Shown here: piece by piece, positions 23,639 through 32,092 of the stretch
Position numbering within the stretch: position 1 is the first letter of the stretch
How the letters are laid out: every line of letters begins with the position of its first letter
NCBI GenBank assembly: GCA_016928975.1
Contig: JAFGJR010000131.1
Location: forward strand, 1 to 36,070
Origin: Sedimentisphaerales bacterium
Lineage (GTDB): Bacteria > Planctomycetota > Phycisphaerae > Sedimentisphaerales > SG8-4
Reading direction: 5' to 3'
DNA: 36,070 nt
The notes under the pieces: model-generated
The model's database searches: none
What the model was told of the DNA's origin: nothing
What the model saw: only the letters and a program-made list of their open reading frames with translations
Translations under genes and position numbers: made by a program

Positions 23639-25756
23639 ATGCACGGGAACATGCGAAGGCTGGGGTTGACGTACCTTGCGTGGCTGACATGCTCGTCGGT
23701 GGTTCTCGCAGGTCCGGCAACAGATCGACGGATCATCACGACGGGCTCGCTGTTCGAGGAGATGGTGGACATGGCGCGCCTGGCGAGCTTTCCGGAACCC
23801 GCCTTTCGTACGGTGCAGTTCTCCTCCTACGATCACCGGAGCCGCCTTCCGGGTGGGCCCGACTGGTTCGCCAACGCGGATGGATTCGGAGGCGAGCCGA
23901 TCCCAAACTTCGAGAAGGTCTTGGAAGCCCCGGATGCCAACGGGGTCGGCGAGTACCTGGTCGCTGACGTCAAAGGGCCGGGGGCCATCGTGCGTCTGTG
24001 GACGGCAGCTATCTCCGGGCACATCCGAATGTACCTCGATGGCTCGCAGACTCCGGTCTACGACGGCAGCGCGGATGACTTCTTTCACCGACCCTACGAT
24101 CACTTCCCACAGATTCGGGACATCGACACAGATCGGTTCCGTCGGACCATATACCAGCGGGACGCCTCCTACGCGCCGATCCCATTCGCCAGGGGCCTCC
24201 GGGTCATCTGGACCGGCAACATCAAGGAGATACATTTCTACCACCTCCAGGTGCGCCTCTACGAAGACGGTGCAACCGTGGCATCCTTTCGCCCTGAAGA
24301 CATCCACACGTACCAGGAGACGATTGACAGAGTGACTCTGGCTCTGGCCGATCCGGATGCGAATCTCACGGCACGGTCGTCAGAGCGCCCGCAACGGTCC
24401 GATGTGGACCTGGCTCCTGCCGAAAAGAAGACTCTGGTGCGCCTCGACGGCCCCCAGGCTATCGAACGGTTGAGCCTGCAACTGAGTGCAGGCGACCTCG
24501 ACAAGGCCCTCCGGCAGACCGTGCTGTACATCACGTTTGACAACTACCCCTGGGGCCAGGTTCAATCGCCCGTCGGGGATTTCTTCGGGGCAGCGCCAGG
24601 CATCAATCCATACCAGTCATTGCCATTCACCGTTCGCCCGGATGGCACGATGGTCTGCCGGTTCGTGATGCCTTTTGAGCGGTCCTGCCGGATCGAGGTG
24701 TATAACGGCGGGGATCAAACGGTCGGTGTCAAGAGTTCCGTGGCATCCATGCCGTATGTCTGGAATGAACGAACGATGCACTTTCGAGCCCGATGGCGCG
24801 TGAGCCACAATCTCGTTGCGTCAAATCGGGAAGTGCAGGACCTGCCGTTTCTCCTGGCATCCGGCAAGGGCGTCTACGTTGGAACGGCGGTCTATCTGAT
24901 GAATCCTGCTGCTGTGCCTACGCCCTACGGCAACTGGTGGGGCGAAGGAGATGAAAAAGTGTTCGTGGACGAGGATCGTGTCCCGTCGATCTTCGGCACG
25001 GGGTCGGAGGACTACTTCAACTACTCCTGGTCCTCGCCGGACATCTTCATCTATCCATATTGCGGCCAGCCTCGAAACGATGGTCCGGGGAATCGAGGCT
25101 TCGTCACGAACTACCGCTGGCACGTGCTCGACCCGGTTCCTTTCCAGAGCAGCATTCGCTTCTACATGGAGCTCTACAGTCACGAGCGAACTGCGGGCCT
25201 GTCGTACGCCCGCATCGGGCACCACTACGCAAGGCCGGGCCTGACTGACGATCACCAGGCCATCATGCCGGACGACCTCCAGCTTCCCAGGCTGCCGGAG
25301 AATTGGCAGCCGGCCGCAAGGATGGGCGCGGCAAACGCCGTCTTCTTCGCTGCTGAAGACATCATGGCAGACGGCGAGGACACCCACCTGGTGGACGGTC
25401 GCCTTTGGGCCGGCGGGAAGCTGCTTGTCTGGACTCCAACGAACGGCCGCGATCGCAAGAGCTTCAAGATTCCCGTCAGTGTAAGCAGCAAGGAGCAAAT
25501 TCACGTCGCTCTCGCAATGACGGCCCAGTCGGGCAGGATTGCCTTCCGGCTGGACGACCGACCCGTCTCGTTGGAGAATGGCGCCCAGAACGTCGAGCTG
25601 CACTGCCCATACAGGACCCTGCTCCGCAGCATTGCGTTGACGCCCGTGGAGCTGGAGGCAGGGGACCACACACTTGCGCTCGAATGGGAGGATGCTCCCG
25701 ATGACGTCAGCAATCCCCAGGTCGGGATCGATTTCATCTGGGTGCAGCGCAAGTAG
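23639..25756 (+). CDS. GH172/DUF2961 family glycoside hydrolase, secreted
   Basis: 705 residues with a signal peptide (LTYLAWLTCSSVVLAG). The DUF2961 core starts at TTGSLFEEMVDMARLASFP and contains EYLVADVKGPGAIVRLWTA and later GNWWGEGDEKVFVDEDRVPS with FGTGSEDYFNYSW. E436 and E457 are 21 residues apart, which fits the catalytic Glu pair I recall for GH172. The C-terminal beta-sandwich (IALTPVELEAGDHTLALEW) is extra to the core. Characterised GH172 enzymes act on alpha-D-fructofuranosides or alpha-D-arabinofuranosides, so together with the GH51-type gene it points to furanosides in the target glycan. AGGAG lies six bases before the ATG. It is the last gene of the plus operon. Confidence 0.88.
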   Translation: MHGNMRRLGLTYLAWLTCSSVVLAGPATDRRIITTGSLFEEMVDMARLASFPEPAFRTVQFSSYDHRSRLPGGPDWFANADGFGGEPIPNFEKVLEAPDANGVGEYLVADVKGPGAIVRLWTAAISGHIRMYLDGSQTPVYDGSADDFFHRPYDHFPQIRDIDTDRFRRTIYQRDASYAPIPFARGLRVIWTGNIKEIHFYHLQVRLYEDGATVASFRPEDIHTYQETIDRVTLALADPDANLTARSSERPQRSDVDLAPAEKKTLVRLDGPQAIERLSLQLSAGDLDKALRQTVLYITFDNYPWGQVQSPVGDFFGAAPGINPYQSLPFTVRPDGTMVCRFVMPFERSCRIEVYNGGDQTVGVKSSVASMPYVWNERTMHFRARWRVSHNLVASNREVQDLPFLLASGKGVYVGTAVYLMNPAAVPTPYGNWWGEGDEKVFVDEDRVPSIFGTGSEDYFNYSWSSPDIFIYPYCGQPRNDGPGNRGFVTNYRWHVLDPVPFQSSIRFYMELYSHERTAGLSYARIGHHYARPGLTDDHQAIMPDDLQLPRLPENWQPAARMGAANAVFFAAEDIMADGEDTHLVDGRLWAGGKLLVWTPTNGRDRKSFKIPVSVSSKEQIHVALAMTAQSGRIAFRLDDRPVSLENGAQNVELHCPYRTLLRSIALTPVELEAGDHTLALEWEDAPDDVSNPQVGIDFIWVQRK

Positions 25757-25957
25757 CACGCACATCAAGGCGGACGAGTTCCGTGCTCCGGACAGATCGT
25801 TGGACCGCTCAAACGTCTCGATCCGATGCAGCTTTCGACCGTGCTCCTGCCGGATGCGTCCAACTGTCGACGGACTCAGTCCCGGCGGCTGACCCGATGG
25901 TGCCTGGTTGCCATGATTGACTCTCCTTCATGTGGTCTCAGCCGTCCGGCTTCCTGC
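25757..25957. other. Convergent intergenic region without a clear terminator
   Basis: The 201 bases between the convergent GH172 and minus-strand genes contain no hairpin with a T-run on either strand. The main content is the IS630-like remnant. Confidence 0.5.
25796..25912 (-). mobile_element. Remnant of an IS630-family transposase
   Basis: One minus-strand frame encodes GLSPSTVGRIRQEHG followed by RKLHRIETFERSND, which matches the characteristic helix-turn-helix and linker of IS630 transposases (G-L-S-x-S-T-V-x-R-I...H-G-x-K-x-H-R-x-E-T-F-x-x-S-N-D). Only about 39 codons remain, with no start of its own and no DDE domain. No terminal repeats are visible. This is a fossil of an earlier insertion at the operon boundary. 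Confidence 0.6.
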
Positions 25958-27223
25958 TCACCGAGAGTTGCTACCCCATATCTTTCTGATCGTCTCCTCC
26001 TGTGAGTATCCAATAGGGCAACTCGGACTCTTGGTGTTGGCGCGGTAGTTGCCGTGGCTTTCGTTCGGGCAGGTGATCATCCGGCTGACCGGCATTTGCA
26101 GGTGGCCGTTCGGGTCGGTTGCCTTGAGCCAGTCATAGGCGTGGATCAGGAACTTGTTCCGATACTGTTCCGGCTGGAGGGAGAACCAGGAGATTTCGTC
26201 CCAGCCCCAGACGAAAATCGACTTGGTGTCGGCGATGTTGGGTGTCCGGCTGCGGCCGAAGTTGTCGAATTCGACCAGGTACGGCAGACTCTGGCAACTC
26301 CAGCCACTCGGTGAAATGCAGCCCTTGCTTCGCTTGTAGAGGCTGTCCAGATGACCCACCTGCAACTCGGCCTCATAAGGTCGTTCCGGGATCGCCTTGA
26401 TCCGCATCGGGAAGGAGTTGAAGTCCAGGAGGCTGACGCCGTCCACGATCATGCCGCCGGTGGGCACGTGAGCGTCGAGCAGCACCAGGTGACGGCGGGC
26501 GTGGGTCTTCGCGTAGGCGCGGATTCTGGCTATGACGCGGGACCATTCCTTCAGGTCGCGATCGGCCATGCCGATCAAACCCACCTGGCCCAGGTGCAGG
26601 GCCTCGCAGCCGAGGTCGATGTACGAACCCGCCAGATAGTAGAACCACAGTTGCGTTTCCGGCCGGGTCACATCGGGAACACTGGCTCGGCCCCAATGGT
26701 TGGCCAGCTTGCCGTCCTTGTTGAGCATCGCGTCATACGAGAACGTCCGGTCCTCGACGGGAAGGCCGAAATCCGTGAACGCCCAGGCCGGAACCTTCAC
26801 GCGTTCCACGTCTCGGCTGATCGTCTCGAACAGGCAGCCCTGGAAGATGACATCCGGGTCGAAGGCACGGACCTGCGAGATGAGCGCTTTCGCATCCTCC
26901 CAGAAGTTGGGATCGTTCAAGCGACTTTCGCCATTCCAGCGGTAAATGGCTCGGCCGATGAACTTGGCTCCTACGTCGCGGATCAGGCGCACGTCGTCGT
27001 CCCGATACAGGTACTCCCGATTGCCTTCGGTCTTCCCCGTGACCAGGAAATACGCCATCGTCACGGAGCGATCCAGGTAGTTCTCCAGCACCTCCCGCGA
27101 GATGGTCCCTTCGAAACGATAGCCCTCGAAATCCCACGTCGTCGACTGGGCAATGACCTGTGTCCGCATTGGCAGTACCAGACAGGCAAGACAGAATCTC
27201 ATCCACATACCCATTTCTCTCAT
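25958..27223 (-). CDS. Secreted protein, probable TIM-barrel glycosidase-like, family unknown
   Basis: 421 residues with a probable signal (MRFCLACLVLPMRTQVIAQ). The body alternates helices and strands as a barrel would: VTMAYFLVTGKTEG, VRLIRDVGAKFIGRAIYRW, VRAFDPDVIFQGCLFE, VPAWAFTDFGLPVED, LGCEALHLGQVGLIG, RRHLVLLDAHVPTGG, LLDFNSFPMRI, SIFVWGWDEISWFSLQ. Acidic residues at strand ends (FEGY, FTDF, LDAH, WDEI) could be catalytic, but I cannot name a CAZy family. It lies downstream of the DUF5060/DUF4038 gene (about 105 bases apart, same strand) and is convergent to the GH172 operon, so a role in glycan breakdown is likely. The start at ATG 27223 has GGAG about ten bases upstream; an ATG at 27202 would still keep the signal. 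Confidence 0.7.
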   Translation of the reverse strand: MREMGMWMRFCLACLVLPMRTQVIAQSTTWDFEGYRFEGTISREVLENYLDRSVTMAYFLVTGKTEGNREYLYRDDDVRLIRDVGAKFIGRAIYRWNGESRLNDPNFWEDAKALISQVRAFDPDVIFQGCLFETISRDVERVKVPAWAFTDFGLPVEDRTFSYDAMLNKDGKLANHWGRASVPDVTRPETQLWFYYLAGSYIDLGCEALHLGQVGLIGMADRDLKEWSRVIARIRAYAKTHARRHLVLLDAHVPTGGMIVDGVSLLDFNSFPMRIKAIPERPYEAELQVGHLDSLYKRSKGCISPSGWSCQSLPYLVEFDNFGRSRTPNIADTKSIFVWGWDEISWFSLQPEQYRNKFLIHAYDWLKATDPNGHLQMPVSRMITCPNESHGNYRANTKSPSCPIGYSQEETIRKIWGSNSR

Positions 27224-27328
27224 GGCGTATCATCTCCAGACCATCCGACGCATTGGTCGTAACGCAACCTTGCTCTTTGCTGTGGATCATTATATCCAAG
27301 GCCACGGGAGCCGTCCCCACTCCTGCAA

Positions 27329-29080
27329 CTACAGGCCCAGCCCGCCAGGCGAGGCTGGTTGCAGGAGAATGACCCAGTCGCCCTTCGTCGGAGGTGAAAG
27401 GCGGCTCGTGCCTTTATTCTCGATGCGATCGGTGGTTGCGGAGTACCTGCCGTGCACCGGGTCGAACCAGCGGCCCCTGAGCGGTGCAGGAAAGGCGGAT
27501 ACGTCAATCTCAATGACGTCATTGTTTGGCAAGTAGGCCACAGCAAGATCTCCGGAGGCGGTTTTCGCCAACACCATGCGACGGGTCACGTCATCCGCTT
27601 GATTGCGGATGAGTTCGTGCGCCGGCTCCAGACGCCACCACTCGATGGCAGCCAGGAAGTCGTGCAGGTATTGCATCTGGAAGGCGCTGTCCCATTGAAT
27701 CGCCTTCTTCCAGTAGTCGTACTTCTGGGGATCAGTGACCCATTTCCATATGGCGCCGCCGCCCTGCGGGACTTTGGGCGGCACATCGCCGGCGCCGTAG
27801 GTATAGCCCATGCCGCCCGAGAGCCACGTCCGCCACGCCAGCGATCGTGCGTCCACGGCTCGCCATCCGTTTTCGCCCTGGGCGTCATACATGGCCTCCA
27901 GATTGATGACAGGCTTGTGCGGCTCGTGGCGGTAGAGATGCAGGACCCACCCGATCGCGTGATGAGCGCACCAATCCAGATGGCCTCCGTTGTGTCCGGT
28001 CTGCACGCCGGCGACATCCAGGTACGACTCGTCGTAGTATGCATCTGAGAACGTCGGCGTGGGTTGGTTCCAGGGCGTGCCCGGGTGCTGGGTGATCAAA
28101 TGGACAGCCGTGGCCTCGCGGGCGGCGCGGCCCACCTCGTTGCCCAAAGGCATGAACTCACTGTCGAAACTCGGCGAGAAGGCCACGAAGTTGCCGAACA
28201 ACCTCCCGATGATGTTCCGGGCAAACAGGCAAGCCTTGTCGGCCTCGGGATAGCGCTGGACGGGCTCCATCAAGCCGACCAGCAGTACCACCAGACCCGC
28301 CTCATTGGCGCGTTGAACCTTCTGCTCGAAGGACTGCCAGTACGCCGGGTTCCATTGAGAGCATGCTCTGTCATTGAATGGCCTTTCCCCATGCCGGTCG
28401 GACGAGCCTGCCCACACGGACGCAGGCGCCACTTGAACGAGCGTGAAGTGTTTGGCTGTTCGGTCCGCCAGGTAGGCGGCCCACTCGTCGTCACTGGCTC
28501 GCATCGGTGCCGCCCAAGCGGTGTCTCCCATCCACAGGAATGGGGTCCCGTCGTTGTACACCAGGTAGCGGCGGTTCTCGCTCCCCTTCAGAAAACCATG
28601 CCGGTAGAGCGAATTGTCACCACGATATGGTGAGACCTCCACCGCACCACGCTGCCTGTGCAGCCCTGAATTGGCAACGTCAGAGCACTCCGCCTCCCAT
28701 TGCCACGTGCCCGCAACCGGGAATGCACAGCGGATTCGGAAGATATCCCCACCGTCCCAGAAGCCATACGCACGGAGTGTGCGACCGCCGGGCCCGACAC
28801 AGCTCACGCGCAAGACCACGTCGGCGTAAGGATTGTCGTAGTGGCGCGTGCTGGTCAAGGCACGTTCCCACCGCTGCCAGGTGTGCGGACGCGGCGATCC
28901 CCCCACCCCCAGCTCTGCCATCACATGTGTGCTGGCCCGCCAGGGGCGCCGGGCATCCCTCGTCATATCGTCGTCACCGATGGGGGAGAGACAATATGCG
29001 GCTGCCGGCGGTGACGTGCCGACGCCCAGCGCAATCAGGCCCAGCCCTGCAAGAACCCATGACAGAATCCGGTGGCACAT
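27329..29080 (-). CDS. DUF5060/DUF4038 (apiosidase-like) secreted glycosidase
   Basis: About 583 residues: signal peptide (ILSWVLAGLGLIALGVGTSPPAAA), a DUF5060-like beta domain (WRASTHVMAELGVGG, FRIRCAFPVAGTWQWEAECSD), then a DUF4038 barrel beginning FLKGSENRRYLVYNDGTPF, LWMGDTAWAAPMRASDDEW. Barrel segments include HFTLVQVAPASVWAG, GLVVLLVGLMEP, SFDSEFMPLGNEVG with a candidate acid/base Glu, and PHKPVINLEAMYDAQ with a candidate nucleophile Glu. DUF4038 includes GH140-type apiosidases and other furanosidases. The ATG at 29080 is preferred over longer openings because AAGGAG lies seven bases ahead and the signal begins immediately. The C-terminal domain is a short beta-sandwich (GDLAVAYLPNNDVIEIDVS). 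It is the first gene of a two-gene minus unit. Confidence 0.85.
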   Translation of the reverse strand: MCHRILSWVLAGLGLIALGVGTSPPAAAYCLSPIGDDDMTRDARRPWRASTHVMAELGVGGSPRPHTWQRWERALTSTRHYDNPYADVVLRVSCVGPGGRTLRAYGFWDGGDIFRIRCAFPVAGTWQWEAECSDVANSGLHRQRGAVEVSPYRGDNSLYRHGFLKGSENRRYLVYNDGTPFLWMGDTAWAAPMRASDDEWAAYLADRTAKHFTLVQVAPASVWAGSSDRHGERPFNDRACSQWNPAYWQSFEQKVQRANEAGLVVLLVGLMEPVQRYPEADKACLFARNIIGRLFGNFVAFSPSFDSEFMPLGNEVGRAAREATAVHLITQHPGTPWNQPTPTFSDAYYDESYLDVAGVQTGHNGGHLDWCAHHAIGWVLHLYRHEPHKPVINLEAMYDAQGENGWRAVDARSLAWRTWLSGGMGYTYGAGDVPPKVPQGGGAIWKWVTDPQKYDYWKKAIQWDSAFQMQYLHDFLAAIEWWRLEPAHELIRNQADDVTRRMVLAKTASGDLAVAYLPNNDVIEIDVSAFPAPLRGRWFDPVHGRYSATTDRIENKGTSRLSPPTKGDWVILLQPASPGGLGL

Positions 29081-29450
29081 TGCAGTCTCCTTCAGAGACT
29101 TCACCGCAGGACACTCCCGCCGCGTCCTACGAAGATTCCGCGGCTGCCTTACTGGAATGGCGATCATCAGGATATGGTATCACGAGGGCCTTGTGCAAGC
29201 CAGTCCCAACCCGCGGCTCCTGTCGCACGTCCATAGGCCGGTCCCTATGAAGCAACCGGCCGACGGCCAAACTGGTTGTCCCTGTCGAGGAAATAGACCC
29301 GATCGAAGACGAAAGCGTCCCAGATGATGCTGTCTAACTTGCTGTGGCGAGTCCGTTCCGTGCGGCGCCGAGCCGGGCTGCACGGCTGCCGCGTGGCGTC
29401 TGTCCGCTGGGATGAGCGCCATGCTGCGTCAGGCGACGCCGGCGACGGTC
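29081..29450. other. 370-base gap with one weak short frame
   Basis: No convincing gene. A minus-strand frame of 69 codons (29245-29454) opens with GTG overlapping the sugar-transferase stop as GTGA and ends DNQFGRRPVAS; it has no recognisable domain and a Pro/Arg-rich start, so I do not call it. No clear promoter for the DUF5060/DUF4038 gene is visible; a TTGCAC with a CATATC 16 bases on is weak. No terminator follows the sugar transferase. Confidence 0.4.
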
Positions 29451-30002
29451 TCACCAGCCTTTTCGCATGAGCACGATCGGGACGGTTTGGAGCAGAATGT
29501 AGGCGTCCAGGAGTATTGACCTGTGCTGGATATAGAGGATGTCATACCTCCGCTTATGCTCGGGTTTCAGGTCGTAGCTCGCGCGTATCTGCGCCAGGCC
29601 CGTGATTCCCGGACGCACGGTGAGCCTCACTCCCTGGAGAGCTTCGTATCGATCCACGAAACAGGGACGTTCAGGGCGTGGGCCGACCAGGCTCATGTCG
29701 CCCTTGAGGACGTTGAGCAACTGTGGCAGTTCGTCGATCCTCGTTCGTCTCAGGATGCGACCGATGGGCGTGACCCGACGGTCCTTCGCCGAAGCCCAGA
29801 CAGGCCCTGTGTCGTTCTCGGCCCCGTCGATCATCGTTCGAAGTTTGTACAGCGTGAAGACCACGCCGTTCCTGCCGACTCTCCGCTGCCGATAGATCAC
29901 CGGGCCACAAGACGTCAGCTTGATCAACAGCGCCGCGACCAGCATGATGGGCCAGGTCACCATGAGAATGATGCCAGCGACGACCATGTCAAAGACTCTC
30001 AT
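29451..30002 (-). CDS. Undecaprenyl-phosphate sugar-1-phosphate transferase, minimal PGT type
   Basis: About 183 residues, the catalytic-domain-only form of the bacterial sugar transferase family (PglC/WcaJ C-terminal part). Seen: the reentrant membrane helix (MRVFDMVVAGIILMVTWPIMLVAALLI), GPVIYRQRRVGRNGVVFTLYKLRTM, the catalytic Asp-Glu in RIDELPQLLNVLKGDMSLVG followed by PRPE, and RPGITGLAQI. It should transfer a sugar-phosphate from a nucleotide sugar to the lipid carrier, the first step of repeat-unit synthesis. It sits over 10 kb from the Wzx/Wzy operon but on the same strand. The start is ATG 30002, with AAGGAT eight bases upstream; the frame also opens earlier at 30038. Confidence 0.93.
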   Translation of the reverse strand: MRVFDMVVAGIILMVTWPIMLVAALLIKLTSCGPVIYRQRRVGRNGVVFTLYKLRTMIDGAENDTGPVWASAKDRRVTPIGRILRRTRIDELPQLLNVLKGDMSLVGPRPERPCFVDRYEALQGVRLTVRPGITGLAQIRASYDLKPEHKRRYDILYIQHRSILLDAYILLQTVPIVLMRKGW

Positions 30003-30079
30003 AGGAGGATCCTTCTCTGGCGTTCGCAGCCTTGACACAGCTTTTCGCAGATGATCCCCGCCTGCGCGCGGTACTTAAA

Positions 30080-30751
30080 TCACGGGAGTCCCGAGGCCGT
30101 CAACTCGACGCTCGTCAGCCCCTCGGCCATCGCATATCGCACGAGACCCGCTATGCTTTCGATGCCCAGTTTCTTCATGATCCGGCTTCGGTGCCATTCG
30201 ACGGTTTTCGTGCTCAAGCATAGCACTTTGGCCATCGTCTTGGTGGATTGGCCTTCCGCGATGAGTTGAAGCACCTCGCGTTCCCTGGCCGTCAGCTCCG
30301 TGCCGGCGGCGCACCTGTTGTCCCGAGAACGGTTGATGTAGCCATCGACCACCATGCGGCAGATCTGGGGGCTCAGGTATACCCGGTGCGAGGCGACGCT
30401 GCGTATGGCCGTGATGAGCTCGTCCACCGAGCAGCTTTTGGGCACGTACCCGGATGCCCCGGCCTCAAGCATCTCCTGCACCGAACGCCGGTCCGCAGCC
30501 GGCGAGAACGCGATGACCTTCATATCGGACCGTTCATGCACGATCTGCCGAGTGGCTTCAACGCCATTCAGGTTCGGCATGGCGACATCCATGACGACGA
30601 CATCCGGATTCAGGTCCAGGGCCAGGCGCACTGCCACGCGTCCGTCTTCGGCCTCCCCGGCAACTTCTATATCTGGCTCCTTGGCTATGCATAGGGCGAT
30701 GGCCCTTCGCAGAAGCTCGTAATCATCTACAATCAGGACTCTGATCGGCAT
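30080..30751 (-). CDS. NarL/LuxR-family response regulator
   Basis: 223 residues. The receiver domain shows the acidic pair (LIVDDYE), the phospho-acceptor Asp in VVVMDVAMPNLNG, the switch Ser in VIAFSPAAD and the conserved Lys in GYVPKS. The C-terminal LuxR helix-turn-helix is ELTAREREVLQLIAEGQST to LSTKTVEWHRSRIMKKLG. It likely binds DNA as a phosphorylated dimer and activates EPS genes. It lies between the deacetylase-like gene (19 bases upstream) and the sugar-transferase gene (about 77 bases downstream). No kinase is adjacent; the multi-PAS kinase further right is the likely partner but is closer to the other regulator. The start is ATG 30751. Confidence 0.93.
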   Translation of the reverse strand: MPIRVLIVDDYELLRRAIALCIAKEPDIEVAGEAEDGRVAVRLALDLNPDVVVMDVAMPNLNGVEATRQIVHERSDMKVIAFSPAADRRSVQEMLEAGASGYVPKSCSVDELITAIRSVASHRVYLSPQICRMVVDGYINRSRDNRCAAGTELTAREREVLQLIAEGQSTKTMAKVLCLSTKTVEWHRSRIMKKLGIESIAGLVRYAMAEGLTSVELTASGLP

Positions 30752-30770
30752 CTTCGTTTCTCCGTGCGGC

Positions 30771-31772
30771 TCAGTCGAGAAAACTCTTCAGGCGCCGGTA
30801 GAACGTGAACGGATTCCAGTCTCCGACCGCGAGTCGCGGCAGATCGAGCAGACTCGGGGGTTCTGCCACGCTGATCGTGTCCGGGAACGTGCGGCAGGAG
30901 AGGGTGAATCCAAAGGTCTTCAGGATCGTCGTGGTGCCTGCGGTAGGACCCTCCTCATCCCCAAAGGGATAAGCGAAATACTCGATTCGGTGTCCGAGAA
31001 TCTCCTCCAGGATCTCCTTGTTGCGGCCAATCTCCGTCATCTGCTCCCACTCGGACAGCAAAGACAGCATCGTGCCGTTGTGGGTGTACCCGCCAACGGT
31101 GACCAGCGGGCACTCTTGAAGCTTGCTGAGTTCCTGAACGCCCAGAACGGCGTGGCTATCGACCTCTCGGCCGGAACCATCCAACCCCCCGGCGATTTCC
31201 GCGACAATCTCTTGTTGCTCCGATGGCATCTTCCCGGACAAGACCTGGTACAGATCATCGAAGGCGCGGAACCTGTCGTACCGGCTCGCCAGAGGCCAGC
31301 AGCACGGCCGGCCGTCCAGGTCGATCACAAGTCGATCCCGGGAGCTGCTCGCGATCAGGGCGTCCTCCAGCACGTCCCACCAGAATCGCGTTCTCCCGAT
31401 AAGGCCTGCCGATGGAATGAACACGGCGGCGGGGACTTCATATCTCTCCAGCACGTCCTTGGCGGTGTACAGAAGGTCGGCGTATCCACCGTCGAAGGTT
31501 ACCACCACGGTATGATCCCTGAAAGGAGTGGCGGTCTGCAAATGCCACTTCAACTCGCCCATCGATATGACGTTGCAGTTCGTAGCCAGATACTCCATCT
31601 GCCTCTCGAAGTTGCACGGCTGAACCGCAAGTCTCAAAGGATCGTGGGACAGCAGGGCTATCCGACGATATTGGAGAATCAGGCATCTGTCGGCCGTGCA
31701 ACGCCCTGCCGGACGTATGGCGCCGACCGATTGCTCGATAAGGAAACGAGGCATCTCTCTGATCCCTTTCAT
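30771..31772 (-). CDS. Polysaccharide-deacetylase homologue lacking its metal ligands
   Basis: 333 residues, NodB-homology fold by order of motifs. Motif 1 reads VTFDGGYAD where active enzymes have TFDDGY: the putative base Asp (D94) stays but the metal Asp is Gly. Motif 2 reads VGGYTHNGTML where active enzymes have G-x-H-T-x-x-H-P: both metal-binding His positions are Tyr229 and Gly233. The upstream MYHR-type motif reads LQYRR. Motif 3 (YFAYPFGDE) remains. It is therefore probably a non-hydrolytic relative, perhaps a glycan-binding or regulatory protein. The gene lies between the two response-regulator genes. The frame opens at ATG 31772; ATG 31754, preceded by AAAGGGA, is also possible. No signal peptide is evident, so it is likely cytoplasmic. 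Confidence 0.82.
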   Translation of the reverse strand: MKGIREMPRFLIEQSVGAIRPAGRCTADRCLILQYRRIALLSHDPLRLAVQPCNFERQMEYLATNCNVISMGELKWHLQTATPFRDHTVVVTFDGGYADLLYTAKDVLERYEVPAAVFIPSAGLIGRTRFWWDVLEDALIASSSRDRLVIDLDGRPCCWPLASRYDRFRAFDDLYQVLSGKMPSEQQEIVAEIAGGLDGSGREVDSHAVLGVQELSKLQECPLVTVGGYTHNGTMLSLLSEWEQMTEIGRNKEILEEILGHRIEYFAYPFGDEEGPTAGTTTILKTFGFTLSCRTFPDTISVAEPPSLLDLPRLAVGDWNPFTFYRRLKSFLD

Positions 31773-32092
31773 CGATCAAAGCGTCAATCGGAAGGGTGAC
31801 GACCCATTTCCCCTGGTGACTCCGGTCACTTCCGTGGAATCCCTTCGCGGGGGCTCCTGCATTGCATAGGTCGCCACCCCCTGGGACCTTCTGCTCCTGT
31901 CCTTGTGCTATCGGCACTATGGACGGCATACGGGCAGAGGACAACTCCCGACTCAAGCCAGCAAAAGCCTCGATCTTGCAGGAGAAAACCCCCTGGCCGA
32001 CCCAGCGAATTGCTGGCGATGACCAGGCGTTTTCCCAGCGAGCAGACGTGCAGGACCCGGCGGCTCCATCGGCGCAGCCTCAAGACGGTCCT
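31773..32092. other. 320-base gap between the regulator and deacetylase-like genes
   Basis: No gene is credible here. Several minus-strand frames stay open but have no ribosome binding site or known domain. A short inverted repeat (GTGAC-TCCG-GTCAC, about 31817-31830) lies some 45 bases upstream of the deacetylase-like gene. I see no strong promoter hexamers. The gap probably separates two transcription units. Confidence 0.4.

Noticed and set aside
25912..25957. Short minus-strand peptide start MATRHHRV with a good ribosome site
   Set aside because: Ends after 12 codons and lies in a different frame from the IS630 remnant that explains the region.
29100..29260. Possible sigma54 site before the DUF4038 gene (TTGGGAC...TTGC, minus strand)
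   Set aside because: The GG-to-GC distance is one base short, which normally abolishes RpoN binding.
29245..29454. 69-codon minus-strand frame overlapping the sugar-transferase stop as GTGA
   Set aside because: The overlap is attractive, but there is no domain, no ribosome site, and the Arg/Pro-rich start does not look coding.
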